A stretch of DNA of 64,000 bases from Hemerocallis citrina (lineage: Eukaryota; Streptophyta; Magnoliopsida; Asparagales; Asphodelaceae), in contig JACEHZ010000207.1 of the NCBI GenBank assembly GCA_017893485.1, forward strand, positions 1,612,001 to 1,676,000. The letters run 5' to 3'. Of this stretch, positions 43,744 through 55,067 are shown in pieces (the first letter of the stretch is position 1; each line of letters begins with the position of its first letter). Made by a program: the position numbers and the translations under genes. Under the pieces are notes generated by a model. The model ran no database searches. It saw only the letters and a program-made list of their open reading frames with translations, and had not been told where the DNA came from.

Positions 43744-45410
43744 TTACCTCACGGACGAATGCCTTGCGGGAAGTGCTGGACTCTCCTCCCATGGACCCCC
43801 ATGGACGTAGTGTAGGATGGCTTGGCCTCCGGTCTCGTCGGGCTCGGGGTCCCGCTCGGGACGCTGTTTGGGGGCACGAGGAGGAGGAGAAGGCCTCTGA
43901 TTCCTCGTGTCTCTTCGGTCCCGGGCATCTTCCCAGGTGAATTTTCGGAGGTACCCTCGTTGGATGAGTGCCTTGATTTCGTTCTTCAGGGCCCGGCAGT
44001 AGTCGGTATCGTGCCCGTTGTCCCGGTGGAAGCGGCAATAGAACCGCTGATCCCTTTTCTTGTTGCTGGTCGGTCGAGGGGGTATCTGGATGAGGTCCCT
44101 GTCCTCGATTGCTAAGAGGATAGCCGATACATTCTGTGTCAGAGGTGTGTACCTCTCGAAGCGTGGGATAGGATGGACCCTCTTTACTATGGTCTCATCT
44201 TTTGGGACCTTCTTTGCTGGTTCCGCCTCGTCAGCTTTGCGCTTCCCCTTCCCTAGGATCTCTTTGGCATCCTCTGGATTTAGGGCCTCCTCGGCCCGGA
44301 TGTACTTTTCGACCCGGTTGAGCAGGTTAGGAAAATCGAGGGGAGGTTTCTTCACCAGGGATGCCTTCAGCTGGCCGTGTCGGACGTTGTGCCTAAATGC
44401 CACTGAGGCGACCCCAGTGTCGAGGGAGGAGATCGACCTCACCTCCGTGGTGAACCTCCGGACGAACTGCCGGAGTGACTCCCCTTCGTTCTGTCGGAGG
44501 TCCAGTAGGGATGCGCTCGTCTTCTCGGCATTTCTGCTGGTCACGAAGTGGGCCAGAAAGTTGGCTTCCAGTTGGTCGAATGAGTAGATCGAGCAGGAGA
44601 CGAGCTTAGAGAACCACTCCTGAGCCGGACCCCGGAGGGTGGCGGGGAAGGCTCGGCACAAAAGGGGATTCGAAGCGCTATGAATCATTATGAGGGTCTT
44701 GAAACCCTCCATGTGATCAGCAGGATCACCTTTGCCATCATAGGTCTCGAACTGGGGAGGTCAGAAATTTTGGGGTATTTCTGCTTGTAGGATTGCGACA
44801 GAGAAAGGAGGTCGGGTCGGCCAATAACCCTGAGCCGGCCTCGGGCCGCCATCGCTGAAGTGGTCAAGGCGATTCTCCATTTTCTGGAGGCATCTTAGGA
44901 CGTCCTCGTTGCACTTTGGCAGGGCTATCAGGCCGCGAGATGCACTGGCTCCGGCATCTGACCGCGCGTAGGAGCGGTGGAGTGTCTCGTTGACAGGGGT
45001 CCCTAGGATGGCCTCCGGGATCTCATTTCGGAAGTCTTGAAACTCACGGTGGGTGATCGGAACCCGTCCGGCCTGGTCGCGTAGGAGTGGTGGCCTCCGA
45101 TTGGTGAGACTGAGTGCCGGCTCCCGCCCTTGGGATGGTTGTCTGGGATGGTTCAGGGCCGAGTTGGAAGTGGCCCTTCCCCTGGTTGGACTAGCCTGTC
45201 TATTCTGGATGACTCGACGTAGGTCGGTTGTGACCTAGGGAGAGGTGCTCGGTCCGGGTCCGAGGTTGACCTTCGGATTGTTGGATCCATGAGTGTCGGC
45301 GGGGACATCCTGAGGAGGAGCATCCTGACGACGAGTAGAGGTGACAGCTCTCCTGGGCTTGGGTGCCATGTGAACTCGGATTAATGGGATGCCGTTAATG
45401 GCTGGGTTCG
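43744..45410 (-). pseudogene. Gag of Tat B
   Basis: The gag starts around 45370 (MAPKPRRAVTS) and runs to about 43744 with stops near 45236 and 44766. The capsid domain is in 44712-43744 (RGPAQEWFSKLVSCSIYSF, FVRRFTTEVRSISSLD), followed by a Lys-rich linker. A Cys/His segment CRFHRDNGHDTDYC (about 44045-44000) is the zinc-knuckle-like motif of Tat gag proteins. Gag packages element RNA in virus-like particles. Confidence 0.8.
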
Positions 45411-45452
45411 AACTGATGTCCGTACCGAGGATTCCCACAGACGGTGCCAACC

Positions 45453-45939
45453 TGATGCGGTTTGTTTTTGGGGGTGGCTACACCAGGTGTGAGTTCTCTC
45501 AATTTGTAAAGTGGAAGCTTCGGTACTGGCTATATGCCCGACCCTCATATGAGGAAACGGCTCGGGAGTAGGTGGGAGTGAAGTGGAGGTCGGATGCTCG
45601 GCTCGGATCTGGAGGCTCGGATCCGAAAGTCTCGTGTACCTGCACTCGGCCTAGGAACACCGGGGTAGATCCCGGTGGCAGGTCCTCCGACGGTCTAGTT
45701 AGTCACTGAAGAGTAACAGTAACAAGAGTTTTTATAGGGAAAAATTGATTACCTGTGAAGGGGAGAGGTCCTGGTATTTATAGGCAGTGCAAAGCGGGTC
45801 TGGACCCGTTTGCCCATGGGCCTGACGTGGAAGAAGCCCTGGGTCTTAGGGCTGACCTGGCAGACCTGATGATCAGGGGTGAGCGATTTTTGAGGGGATC
45901 CTGTGGCCCAGGAGGGGCCACGTCATCTGACCCATATCA
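45453..45939 (-). mobile_element. 5' LTR of Tat B
   Basis: It is 487 bp, plus-strand TGATGCGG to CCATATCA. The primer binding site lies at 45432-45451 on its inner side, so it is the 5' LTR of a minus-strand element. The minus-strand TATA box is at 45775-45782. The outer flank ACTAC (45940-45944) begins the PMD-MULE 5' region. Confidence 0.85.
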
Positions 45940-46619
45940 ACTACGTATATACATACATATAATTGTCAATACAAAAAGTGAATATTTTTAAACAAATTAA
46001 GAGTTTTGGATTACCTTGCACAATATGAAGTTTAACGGCGTAGATGTTGTCGATGCTGAGTGGGGAAGTTGCTAGATAAGCTCCGATATTTGCTCGACAA
46101 TTTCTGATTTATTTTGAGCTGTAGAAGATTCGGCGCTGAGATCCAAGTGGAGGGAGAGTGGAGGGAATCAGAGGTGATGAGGATTAGAGTTTATGGATTA
46201 AGATTTTATGAACTTTTGGGGAAAGATGACAGATTGAAGGAGAGGTGTGAGATCTATAGTTTTAGGGTTTTGGGGTTTTGGGTTCGGGAGTGGAAGGATA
46301 AAATAGATAAAGTGAAAGAGGAAGGAGAAGAGGGGGCCAGTATTTATATGTATATACTATTATACTGATACCGCTATCTCCAATAACGACATATCGCATA
46401 AGGATGTCGTTATTGGAGCTAACGGCATCAGTTATAAGATGATTTCATACTTACAATTTTTTCTCATGTTAGAGAGCTCATAATTGAATGATGTAACCAT
46501 ACCGTTACTCTCAATTGCGTCATTTGAAGAAAAAAATTTACAAGTGTTACTATTAAAAACAACGGAATTAAAATAACATATGCCGTTATTGCCAATACTG
46601 TTTCATGCTGACATATCTA
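45940..46619 (-). mobile_element. PMD-MULE copy 1, 5' region and end
   Basis: The region is the promoter-side part of the PMD transposon whose gene lies at 11632-13507 (after undoing the inversion it would be on the minus strand just left of 45940). On the minus strand it has a TATA-like ATATAAATAC (about 46340-46350) and a CT-rich leader (46290-46340). The 46375-46610 part contains the same palindromes (CCGTTATTGCC...) and the same terminal sequence (TGTTTCATGCTGAC) as 14640-14830, so it is the inverted terminal region. The ORF 46114-46368 is not supported by any similarity. Confidence 0.6.
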
Positions 46620-47109
46620 GCGCTGTCACATTTACCCGATACCCGGACCCGACCCGGACCCGGCATTGGACCGGAACCGACCCGATCTATACAGGTCCGG
46701 GCCCGGGTCCTAAAATAAGACCCGATGTATTTTCGGGTCCGGGTCCAGGTCCACTCAAAATAGAATCGACCCGGACCTGGACCCGTCAAAAAATACCCAA
46801 AAAAATGAAATTTGAATAATAGAGTTATAGGGATATACATGTAAATAATAATTGTTGAAGATATGTGTAAATATAATATTTATTCATATACTTAAGTGCA
46901 AAAATTATTGAAACCGTAGGGTATCAGGTGCAAAAATACTTAAGTGCAAATATTTATTATCCGCTACCGGATTCGACGGGTAGATTTTTTTAATTATGAC
47001 CTAGAACTGGACCCAATTCTCATAACTCCAGATCCGGGTCCAATTTTTAAACCCGTGAAGTACCGGATCCGGATCTGGATAGTGGAAGATCCGACCTGAT
47101 AGAACTCGA
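46620..47109. mobile_element. Probable small insertion rich in CCCGGACCC motifs
   Basis: This stretch interrupts the terminal region of PMD-MULE copy 1: the sequence before it (ATGCTGACATATC) and after it (TCCAAAAGTGAGACAG) are adjacent in the homologous end at 14829-14850. It contains repeated ACCCGGACC/GGGTCCGGG motifs (46635-46790 and about 47030-47095). The ends TAGCGCTGTC and GATAGCAC are weakly inverted. I cannot define a clean target duplication, so the class is uncertain; hAT-like is possible. Confidence 0.35.
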
Positions 47110-47215
47110 TAGCACCTCTGGAAGTATCCAAAAGTGAGACAGTTAGGTAAATAATTTCGAACGTGGGTCAGTATGATAATTACTTTCAAAAAGTGGGTCG
47201 TACCCAAAAAAAATC
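47110..47215. mobile_element. Terminus of PMD-MULE copy 1 next to the DRT102-like gene
   Basis: It contains TTTCGAACGTGGGTCAG and ACTTTCAAAAAGTGGGTCG and ends CCCAAAAAAAATC at 47215. Read inward on the minus strand this gives GATTTTTTTTGGG, close to the terminal GATTTTTTTCCCAAAATG of the foldback MULE at 50303. The following 9 bases ACTAATTTT (47216-47224) are the candidate target duplication. Confidence 0.55.
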
Positions 47216-47286
47216 ACTAATTTTCTCTGCCAGATCCCAAACTTTCAATCCAATCCCCGAGCTTCCACAGACAACGCGAGTGAGTC

Positions 47287-48210
47287 ATGTCGACCCCCAC
47301 CGCCGGAAACGACGACAAATCCCCTCAACTAACAATCTACACCGGCGCCGACGCCTTCGGTTGCCCTCTCAAAGACTCCCTCACCTCCCACCTCTCCTCC
47401 CACCACCCCACTATCCGCCTCGTCGACCTCGGCGTCTCCTCGTACTACTCCATCGCCTCCCAGGTCGCCCGGCACGTCAGCACCTCCCCCAACCCCTCCG
47501 CCACCCGCGGCCTCCTCTTCTGCGGCACCGGCGTCGGCGTCTCCATCTTCGCCAACAAGCACCCCTCCGTCTACGCGGCCACCTGCTCCTCCGTCGCCGA
47601 CGCCGTCAACGCCCGCTCCATCAGCAACTGCAACGTCCTCTCCCTCTCCGGCATGTCCACGTCACCAGATGACGCCATCAAGATCTTCGACGCCTGGATC
47701 TCCACCCCCTTCAAATCCCCCTGCCCCGCCTCCAACAACGAGCCGTGGCCGGACGACATCTCTTCGTTTCTTGATTCGTCAATCTCGGAGATGAAAAAGA
47801 TTCCGTTCGAAGAGAAAACGGAAAACTGTGCACTCTGTTGTTTAAAGAAGAAGATGGAATTCGAGGAGGTGGGGATTATGCCGGGAGGGGAGATGAAGAT
47901 TGTGAGGGAGAGTCCGACGTCGGCGTTTGTGAAGTTTAAGGCCGGGAGCGTGGAGCCGGCGCATCATCATACGTTTGGGCATGATGTGGTGGTGATGAAG
48001 GGGAGGAAGAAGGTGTGGAATTTGGATAGGAAGGAGAGTTTTGAGCTGGGGGAAGGAGATTTCTTGTTCACGCCGGCAGGGGAGGTGCATAGGGTGAAGT
48101 ATTTTGTGGACACCGAGTTCTTTATTCGGTGGGATGGGGATTGGGATATCTTTTTGGACGAGGATTTGGAGACTGCCAAGGGATTTGTTCAGGAACAGAT
48201 TGGAGCTTGA
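47287..48210 (+). CDS. DRT102: DRT102-like protein: RpiB/LacAB-type sugar-phosphate isomerase-like domain plus cupin
   Basis: An intact, intronless 307-codon frame, close in length to plant DRT102 proteins. Residues about 15-145 match the RpiB/LacA/LacB isomerase-like fold: IYTGADAFG at the start and LLFCGTGVGVSIFANKHPS (76-94), the conserved Gly-rich loop. Residues about 190-300 form a single cupin barrel with H226, H227, H228, H232 and a second motif ending in H268 (GDFLFTPAGEVH), suitable for metal binding. Arabidopsis DRT102 was found as a plant gene that partly complements DNA-damage-sensitive bacteria; its true substrate is not established, so sugar-phosphate chemistry is an inference from fold. 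No transit peptide is evident. The first ATG in frame was chosen. This is the only intact host gene in the window. Confidence 0.93.
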   Translation: MSTPTAGNDDKSPQLTIYTGADAFGCPLKDSLTSHLSSHHPTIRLVDLGVSSYYSIASQVARHVSTSPNPSATRGLLFCGTGVGVSIFANKHPSVYAATCSSVADAVNARSISNCNVLSLSGMSTSPDDAIKIFDAWISTPFKSPCPASNNEPWPDDISSFLDSSISEMKKIPFEEKTENCALCCLKKKMEFEEVGIMPGGEMKIVRESPTSAFVKFKAGSVEPAHHHTFGHDVVVMKGRKKVWNLDRKESFELGEGDFLFTPAGEVHRVKYFVDTEFFIRWDGDWDIFLDEDLETAKGFVQEQIGA

Positions 48211-48286
48211 AGATGCACGCCGAAAGAAATGGTGAGTGTTTGTTGTTGTAGTACTGGTTTGCTTTGATTTTGCTTGTTCATGTTGG

Positions 48287-48292
48287 AATAAA
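48287..48292 (+). terminator. Poly(A) signal of the DRT102-like gene
   Basis: AATAAA lies 77 bp after the stop codon in an AT-rich 3' region (48211-48540) that holds no other gene. It is the first canonical signal downstream. Confidence 0.55.
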
Positions 48293-48539
48293 TGCGTATG
48301 GAATGAACAACTGCTTGTCAGAGATATGTTGTATGTATATAAAGAACTCTTTTGTGTGCTTCTTATGATTTCGGAGTTTGCTAAGTGTCGAATGATTGTT
48401 GAAATGTTTTATCCGAATTCAAATTGCTTGCTGAAGCTCGGTCAGGTGATTTTTATGATTTGCATAGATAATATGGATTTTTCCATATTGATCTATGTTA
48501 TCCTCGAAACAATATCCATACCTGCCACAACTATAGTTA

Positions 48540-49313
48540 TCTTTGACGGTAAAATAGATGCAGTTGCGTCTAAATCCGAATAGAGGAAAGTTTCAGCATT
48601 TACAGATATCGCTCCGTAATCAGCCTAAGAGAAGCATCTCATCTCCCAAGCTCTTCACTCTTACCCACTTGGGAACACTCACGTCAAACTTGCATACATC
48701 GAAGAAAATTTCCCTATGTAATCCTTTGTCATATCTTGCAACCATCAAAAGTTCTCCTGCCTATTCCACCAAGTACAAGCACTTGAAACCAGTACTTCTG
48801 AAATCCAGTGGAACCATCATGGCATATTTGTATTTCAAAATAGGTCACGGATCATCAAACTCGTATACTTGAAGCTGATCGCACTTAAGCAAGCAATACA
48901 GAAGCCCATTGAAGATAGTAACTTCTTTTACAATTTTTTCAGTGCAACCCGGCAAGAATGACCATCGCCTGTCCCCTGGTCTAGCATATCTAACTTCAGA
49001 CAAGCGGCGAAGGACCACCACAAAATTCCTGGAGGACAGATTGTGCGGAGAAGGATATGATGAAAAGATGGTCTTGGTGTGTTCCAAAAACTGGACTTTT
49101 TTCTACTTTATCCACTGGAGCGATATGCATCGGTTTGTGAAGATGTTGAGGAGAAGGGTGCGGAGTTTATGGGGTTTATTATCATTCTGTGTTAATGTTA
49201 TCCGGCCAATGAATGCACCAAAACAAAAGGAATTGGAGGAATCGAGAATAGATGAAAGGCGATGGGTCTGATATTGGATCGGGCTGAAGAGGTGCAGGTT
49301 TTTCTTGTTTCGG
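48540..49313 (-). pseudogene. F-box/DUF295-type protein pseudogene
   Basis: The minus strand encodes a DUF295 (beta-propeller-like) segment: RRLSEVRYARPGDRRWSFLPG, then KEVTIFNGLLYCL (49000-48870), ELLMVARYD (about 48745) and PKWVRVKSLGDEMLLLG (about 48660-48610). A TGA near 48846 and a TAG near 48765 break the frame. The upstream part to 49313 is in frame with one stop near 49103 and less recognisable; no N-terminal F-box is visible. DUF295 genes form large plant families in which pseudogenes are common. The remnant is tail-to-tail with the DRT102-like gene. Confidence 0.7.
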
Positions 49314-50293
49314 GGCATTGGTAGAATAATATATTCTCTAGTTGAATAATATATCGGTTATTTCTCCCCCGATCAGGTATGCCGAATCGGGATAGAATGT
49401 TGTGCGTGTGTGTTTGGTTTTGGTCTACATTATTTGGTTGTTTATTGGATCGGTTGTCGTATAACTCAGCGCCCAATAAGTGGTGTCAAAGCTTCAGATT
49501 TTTCCTTATATAGACAACTGTGTGTTAGATTTCTTCTTAATTAGGGAACCAAAGTAGTAGATCCTCTGTTTCACTAATCTTTACGTCAAAGTCATCTATA
49601 TAAATCTCATTTGGTTGAAGAACTTTTGAATAAGTCTCATATAAAAAGAGGGGTAATATTACCAAGTCACTCACAATGTTTGTGACATAAAAGAAGGCCT
49701 AAGGCTACTTCCTAAAAGTAAATTATATATACAAGCAAATAAAAATCTGTACAAGAGAAGGATTAAGCCAAACCAGAGACTCACTATCTTGAAGGTGATT
49801 ACTAATTAGAGATGAATTGCTCAATTTTGTACGACCTCAGCGTTGGGCATTTGGTGCAAACGTCTTCATGTAAATTGAACAACCACAGAAGTCCAGCAGG
49901 GACATAGAGGGCTGTAGACAGAGGAAGGGGTAGAACTGCACCACTGTAAGTTGCTTTTACTTTCTTGCATGAATAAAAGATGTGAGGTTTTCTCACTGCT
50001 ATCATGGTATCAGTATATGCACAACCCACAGCCACTACGTCCCACTCAGCAGGTTTGAGTCAAGGCACTGCATGTCCGAATTCATTGAATTGAATGACAA
50101 TCCTGAAGCATTAATTTATTAATCAAGAACTAAGCATAGCCAATTGAATGGACAATTTATAGGAGAGCCCCAAATGGAATAAGAAAGATAAGTAGCCACT
50201 AGCGTAGTGTCAAATTTGTGTTAGTTACCTGTGAACAAAAAACTTGTAAGCGAGAATACCAACATGGACATCTAGTCCCAAGTACTGTAGGTT
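49314..50293. other. Intergenic; one unassigned ORF
   Basis: No clear gene. The minus-strand frame 50035-49802 (77 codons) has a hydrophobic stretch and several Cys residues but matches nothing I recognise; it could be an exon fragment or chance. The rest is AT-rich and without recognised repeats. Confidence 0.4.
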
Positions 50294-50302
50294 CAACAAA
50301 TA

Positions 50303-52388
50303 GATTTTTTTCCCAAAATGACCCTTTTTTTGAAAGTTTTTCCCAAACTGTCCTATTTTTCATTTTTGTTCCCTAAAGGACCCACTCGCTTTTTGAAAAA
50401 GCGAGTTTGGTTAAAAATAACTCGTTTTTTCCAAAAGCGAGTCTGGAACTTTTAATTTTTGAAATGTTAGACTCGCTTTTTGAAAAAGCGAGTTATTTTT
50501 AACCAAACTCGCTTTTTCAAAAAGCGTGCTTGGTTATTTTGATAAATATTTTCGAAAGTGGGTCAGCTTGGTAAATACTTTTAGAAAGTGAATTAGTTTG
50601 ATAAATAATTTCAGAAAGTGGGCTATTGTGGTAACAAGTTCTTTCTATATCACATTGTCACTTTATCTTCTTTAGACCACTATATATGAAATCGTTTGTC
50701 AGGACTTTCTATATCACATTGTCACTTCATCTTCTTTGGTCATGATTTTATAAATTTAGCAACTATTTAGCAGTAGCAGGGGATATACATAACTTGACAT
50801 AATTTCAGTATATACATAATTGGTGTGTTTTAAGTTGTCGAGAATGAGCCCATAGATACTCTCAATCCCCGGTTTACACACAATTGGCTTTTGACCTATC
50901 AATCATATGCGCTGAGTTCTTGCGCCAAAAGTCTCACACTCGCTTTCTGAAAAAACGAGGGTGGTTAAAATCTCATCTCTTTTCATCAGCGCACCTATCA
51001 ACCAAAATAGTTCACCATTAGGTCACGATCTTAGAAATCAGATCCAATGATTAACAGATATGAGCCTCGACAACAATCTTAACATTTATCCATCCAAATA
51101 CTGAATTGGCATATGTTGATGCTCCTACCAATAAATCAATGGACAAATCATAAACAGAATGAACAATTCATAAACAACAATATAAACAAACGAAAGAAAA
51201 GTGATCAAGAGAGAAAATTTCTTCTTTGTTAGGAAAAAATAAACTCGGGCTTTCAAAACAAGTGCAAGAAATACAAAACAATATATTATGAGCAAACCTT
51301 AGTCTGCTGACAATATTCAGAACTAAAATACAATGTCTCATCAATTACCACGTCAGGCTTTTGTAGTCTACCATTATGTATAACAGCAACCATGAACGAA
51401 GTTACAACCACCCTTTTAATATAAGAATTTTTAGCGCAAGAACCTAGCGCATATGATTGATAGGCCAAAAGCTAAGATTGATTGGGAGTATCTATGGGCT
51501 CATTCTCGACAACTTAAAACACACCAATTATGTGTATACTGAAATAATGTCAAGTTATGTATATCCTCGACTACTACTAAACTGTTGCTAACTTTATAAA
51601 TATAAATAACTTTATGTATGAAGATCTTCTATCTCTCGATGGATTTAATACTTTAAATATAAATAATATATATTAAATATATAAAGTTTATAATTAAAAA
51701 AAATTTGTGAAAGTGAGAGACGGATGAACTTCATCCGTCCCTCCTTACCGCATGACCCTTTTACCCCTAAGGTGATAATCTAGTTATATGAAGGAAGGGG
51801 TAACTTGGTCATTTCCGCCAATGTGAAATACAAAAAAAATCATGGACCCTTTTAACCACCCTCGCTTTTTCAGAAAGCGAGTGTGAGACTTTTGGCGTAA
51901 GAACTCAGCGCATATGATTGATAGGTCAAAAGCCAATTATGTGTATACCGAGGATTGAGAGTATCTATGGACTCATTCTCGACAACTTAAAACACACCAA
52001 TTATGTATATACTGAAATAATGTCAAGTTATGTATATCCTCTGCTACTGCTAAATAGTTGCTAAATTTATAAAATCATGACCAAAGAAGATGAAGTGACA
52101 ATGTGATATAGAAAGTCCTGACAAACGATTTCATATATTGGTCTAAAGAAGATAAAGTGACAATGTGATATAGAAAGAACTTATTACCAACATGAATCAC
52201 TTCCTGAAATTATTTACCAAACTAACCCACTTTCTAAAAGTATTTACCAAGATGGCCCACTTTCGAAAATATTTATCGAACTAAGCGCGCTTTTTGAAAA
52301 AGCGAGTGGATCGTTTAGGGAACAAAAATAAAGAATATGGCAGTTTGGGAAAAACTTTCAAAAAAATGGTCATTTTGGAAAAAAATTC
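50303..52388. mobile_element. Foldback MULE-like element, non-autonomous
   Basis: The 2086-bp element is flanked by a perfect 9-bp duplication CAACAAATA (50294-50302, 52389-52397). The left arm (50303 to about 50975) and the right arm (about 51845-52388) are inverted copies; the ends are GATTTTTTTCCCAAAATGACC and its near complement. A third, inner copy of part of the arm lies at 51430-51600. The arms contain hairpins of the type ACTCGCTTTTTGAAAAAGCGAGT (50385-50530, 51860-51885, 52290-52310). The short interior (about 50976-51844) has no transposase. The 9-bp duplication and long inverted repeats fit a Mutator-like foldback element. Confidence 0.85.
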
Positions 52389-52397
52389 CAACAAATA

Positions 52398-53744
52398 CAT
52401 ACCTCTCGTGCCTAGGCTTGTATTTTTAGGTTTAGTATAGAGACGTCCTTAGAATACTTTGACTAGCTTGTTAACCGATTAAAATAAGGTATCAGGTAAG
52501 GTTCGCTGGGGTATTAAAAGTTTTTCTTATTAGCTCCAAAACGGGCTCTTTATGAAAGAGGAAGAATAGTTTACTTGGAGATTGTAATCATCAACCTAAA
52601 AGGAAACTTTGCTATCATTCATCATTATTGAGATTTTTTTTGTGTGGCAAAATAGCTGAGAAACAGTATTTAGCTACACCAACATCATTGTTATCTAAAA
52701 CTAGCCTGAGTGAACAGGTAAAGGAATATATAATAATATCCCCTGTGAAATTTTCTGGATTTAATACTTTTGAGTTCAGAACCAAATTATATGTTGCATT
52801 CTGGAGTGAAAAACATCAGGATGAAATCATGATGGGGAAAGTGAGGAGGAATGGGGTTGTGAATCAGATCCACCTTCTGAGAAATCGTCTGATAGTTGAA
52901 AATGTGGAAATTTAAACAATTTCAGAATCTTGTAAAGGTAAAGAAAACGATGATTCAAAGAACGAGAAGAATTCTGGTGTTTGGCTGGGTATACTAAAGG
53001 TTTCAAGTTTATAGTGCTGGGTTAATGGGGGAATAGTATGCATCCTTGAGGGCGGTGAACTTCATATATATATATATATATAAGGTGTATTTAGTGCATC
53101 TGGAATAGCATAAGATTATTAATTTAGGGTATCCAGTTATAGAAGAAGGTCATACACATGAATCAGAATCTCTGTTTTCTGCTCAAAATTAAGCCACTAA
53201 TAAGACTGATAAAAAGCTTTGACAAACTGAAATTTACATCTCTGCACATTAACAATCTCCATGCACTTGGAATTCTTTTTTAGCTGTAGAACACCCTAGG
53301 ATTTCATCCAGTCACAAGTCGCCGCTTAGTTCACAGACCCTAGAAGTTGGTTCTCGATGTCATTCTGAATTCAAATCTACTAAGTCAATATTGCTAGCTG
53401 TAGTTTTTGGATTCATGGGAACTACGGTGTAACAAGAACATTTCAAAAACAGTACCGTTGTTGAAGGGCTACTCACTTTTGGAGTGTGATGCTAATAACA
53501 TCCTAACTGAAAAAAAAAAGTGTCATATTACCTGAAACTACAGGTAAAGCACACAATAGCTTATCACTGAGGGGAATCCCTTGTTCAATAAGCATCAATT
53601 TTTTGTGATTTCGAGTAAGCAACAAAATGGAAGCAACTTAATAGATTTAAACAAAAAAGAAATTTTAAAAAAAAGTCACCTATTAAGGCTCCAGTGTTGG
53701 AACAGTGTTCTGGCTTGTCCGGTTGAAAAGTGAAGAGCATAAGT
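52398..53744. other. Intergenic; unassigned ORF and TA microsatellite
   Basis: The plus frame 52628-52915 (95 codons) resembles no family I know and lies in AT-rich DNA; it may be a decayed exon. A (TA)n run occurs at about 53066-53084. Otherwise nothing is recognised. Confidence 0.4.
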
Positions 53745-53849
53745 AGATAGCCAAACAATATTGACCAAACTGACCACTTTCAAAAATATAAACCCAACTA
53801 ACCCACTTTCGAAATATTTACTCAACTGACTCAGTTTTGGACACATCAG

Positions 53850-54710
53850 CAACGGCATTGGTTATTTTTATGCCGTTTCCAATAGCGGCATCTGTAAAAG
53901 AAAAATTCATGCTATTTTTTGGAGTAATGACATAAGTACATTTTCTACTCGTTCGTAAACTCACTGACTTGTAAAAAATTGTAAGTATGGAAACATCTTA
54001 TAACTTATGCCGTTATTCCCAACAACGGCATTCAGATGCACTATGCCGTTGTTGGGGATAGCGGCATCAGTATAATTTTTTTTTTTACATATAAAGTGAC
54101 CCCCTCTTCAACTTCTCATTTCACTTTACAAATCTTCTTGCTGCTTCTCCTACAATCTTCTTTGAACTGTTGCTACAATTACCAATAACAACAAGTTCTT
54201 AGATGTCGTTATCAGTAACAACGACTGCTAAGACAGAGAGTTCCTAAAAGTTGAGATTTATTCCCATAATAACTCATAGCCTGTTGTCGTTGTTAGTAAT
54301 AATGGTATAAAATAGGCGATACAGTTATCAGAGATAGCAGCAACAGTTATATTCAGACATGTTAAACGAGAATATAAATTTGAAATCTTCTTTGAACTAT
54401 TGCCGCTATTTACAATAACGACATAAGGTATTTCAGTGTCGTTATTTTAATTAACGACTGTTCAGATAGAGAGTTCCAGATTTTAAAAAAACTCATACCT
54501 TGATGTTGTTGGTTCTAATAATGGCTTAATTGTAACTGTTGCGTTGTTTTGAATAACGTTAACAGTTATAATGAAAATTGTCTAGATGTAACTGATGTCG
54601 TCATTAGGGATGTTGTATGAAAATTGTTTAGAGGTAACGACTTAATGAATTGATGCCTCTATTAGGGTTAAAGTTAAGCAGTCATCCCCAAGAGCGACAT
54701 CAGTAATTTC
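53850..54710. repeat. Array of short imperfect palindromes (copy 2)
   Basis: Motifs such as ATGCCGTTATTCCCAACAACGGCAT and ATGCCGTTGTTGGGGATAGCGGCAT alternate with AT-rich spacers, as in copy 1 (13770-14830). The positions correspond but the individual palindromes have diverged, some retaining symmetry with different bases. The 54711-55067 part is AT-rich and contains no gene. Confidence 0.7.
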
Positions 54711-55067
54711 ATATTTTTAACCAAAACATGCACAACATGCACAAAACCTATATAACTCCTAATTTCCTGAACTAGCATTCACATAAGAAAATTTCTCAAC
54801 AATCAACCTCAACCACATACATATCAGAGATTTACAAAACAATGGTCGATACGAATCATGAACAAAACAAAGTTCACATGTTAAAAACAAAATTCAACTG
54901 ATTATTTTATCCACATTCACATCAACAATTTTTAATCAATAAAGTTTAACCAACATTCAAAACTAAGTTCAAGAGTTTATCAAATGCTCCAGAAGTTCCA
55001 AGTTCACAAGTTCACTAGTTCATCTCAATAATCCAACATTCCCAACACCAACACAATATTTAAACAT

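Larger units (their letters stand above)
36876..45939 (-). mobile_element. Tat-lineage LTR retrotransposon B, 5' half
   Basis: It contains the 3' part of the antisense gene (36881-37916, plus strand), a 220-bp higher-order repeat, gag-pol on the minus strand (about 40330-45410), a primer binding site and the 5' LTR. The remaining half is at 6953-11180 in the opposite orientation. The outer flank ACTAC (45940-45944) matches the reverse complement of 11181-11185. Restored, the element is about 13.3 kb. Confidence 0.75.

Noticed and set aside
47163..47672. 169-codon Arg/Pro/His-rich plus-strand ORF
   Set aside because: It overlaps the DRT102-like gene in another frame; its composition is a by-product of the high third-position GC of that gene.
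48236..48583. 115-codon hydrophobic plus-strand ORF after the DRT102-like gene
   Set aside because: AT-rich 3' untranslated region; no similarity, and it overlaps the poly(A) signal.
52628..52915. 95-codon ORF as a host gene
   Set aside because: No recognisable domain, no supporting promoter or splice structure; kept only as an unassigned ORF in the intergenic entry.
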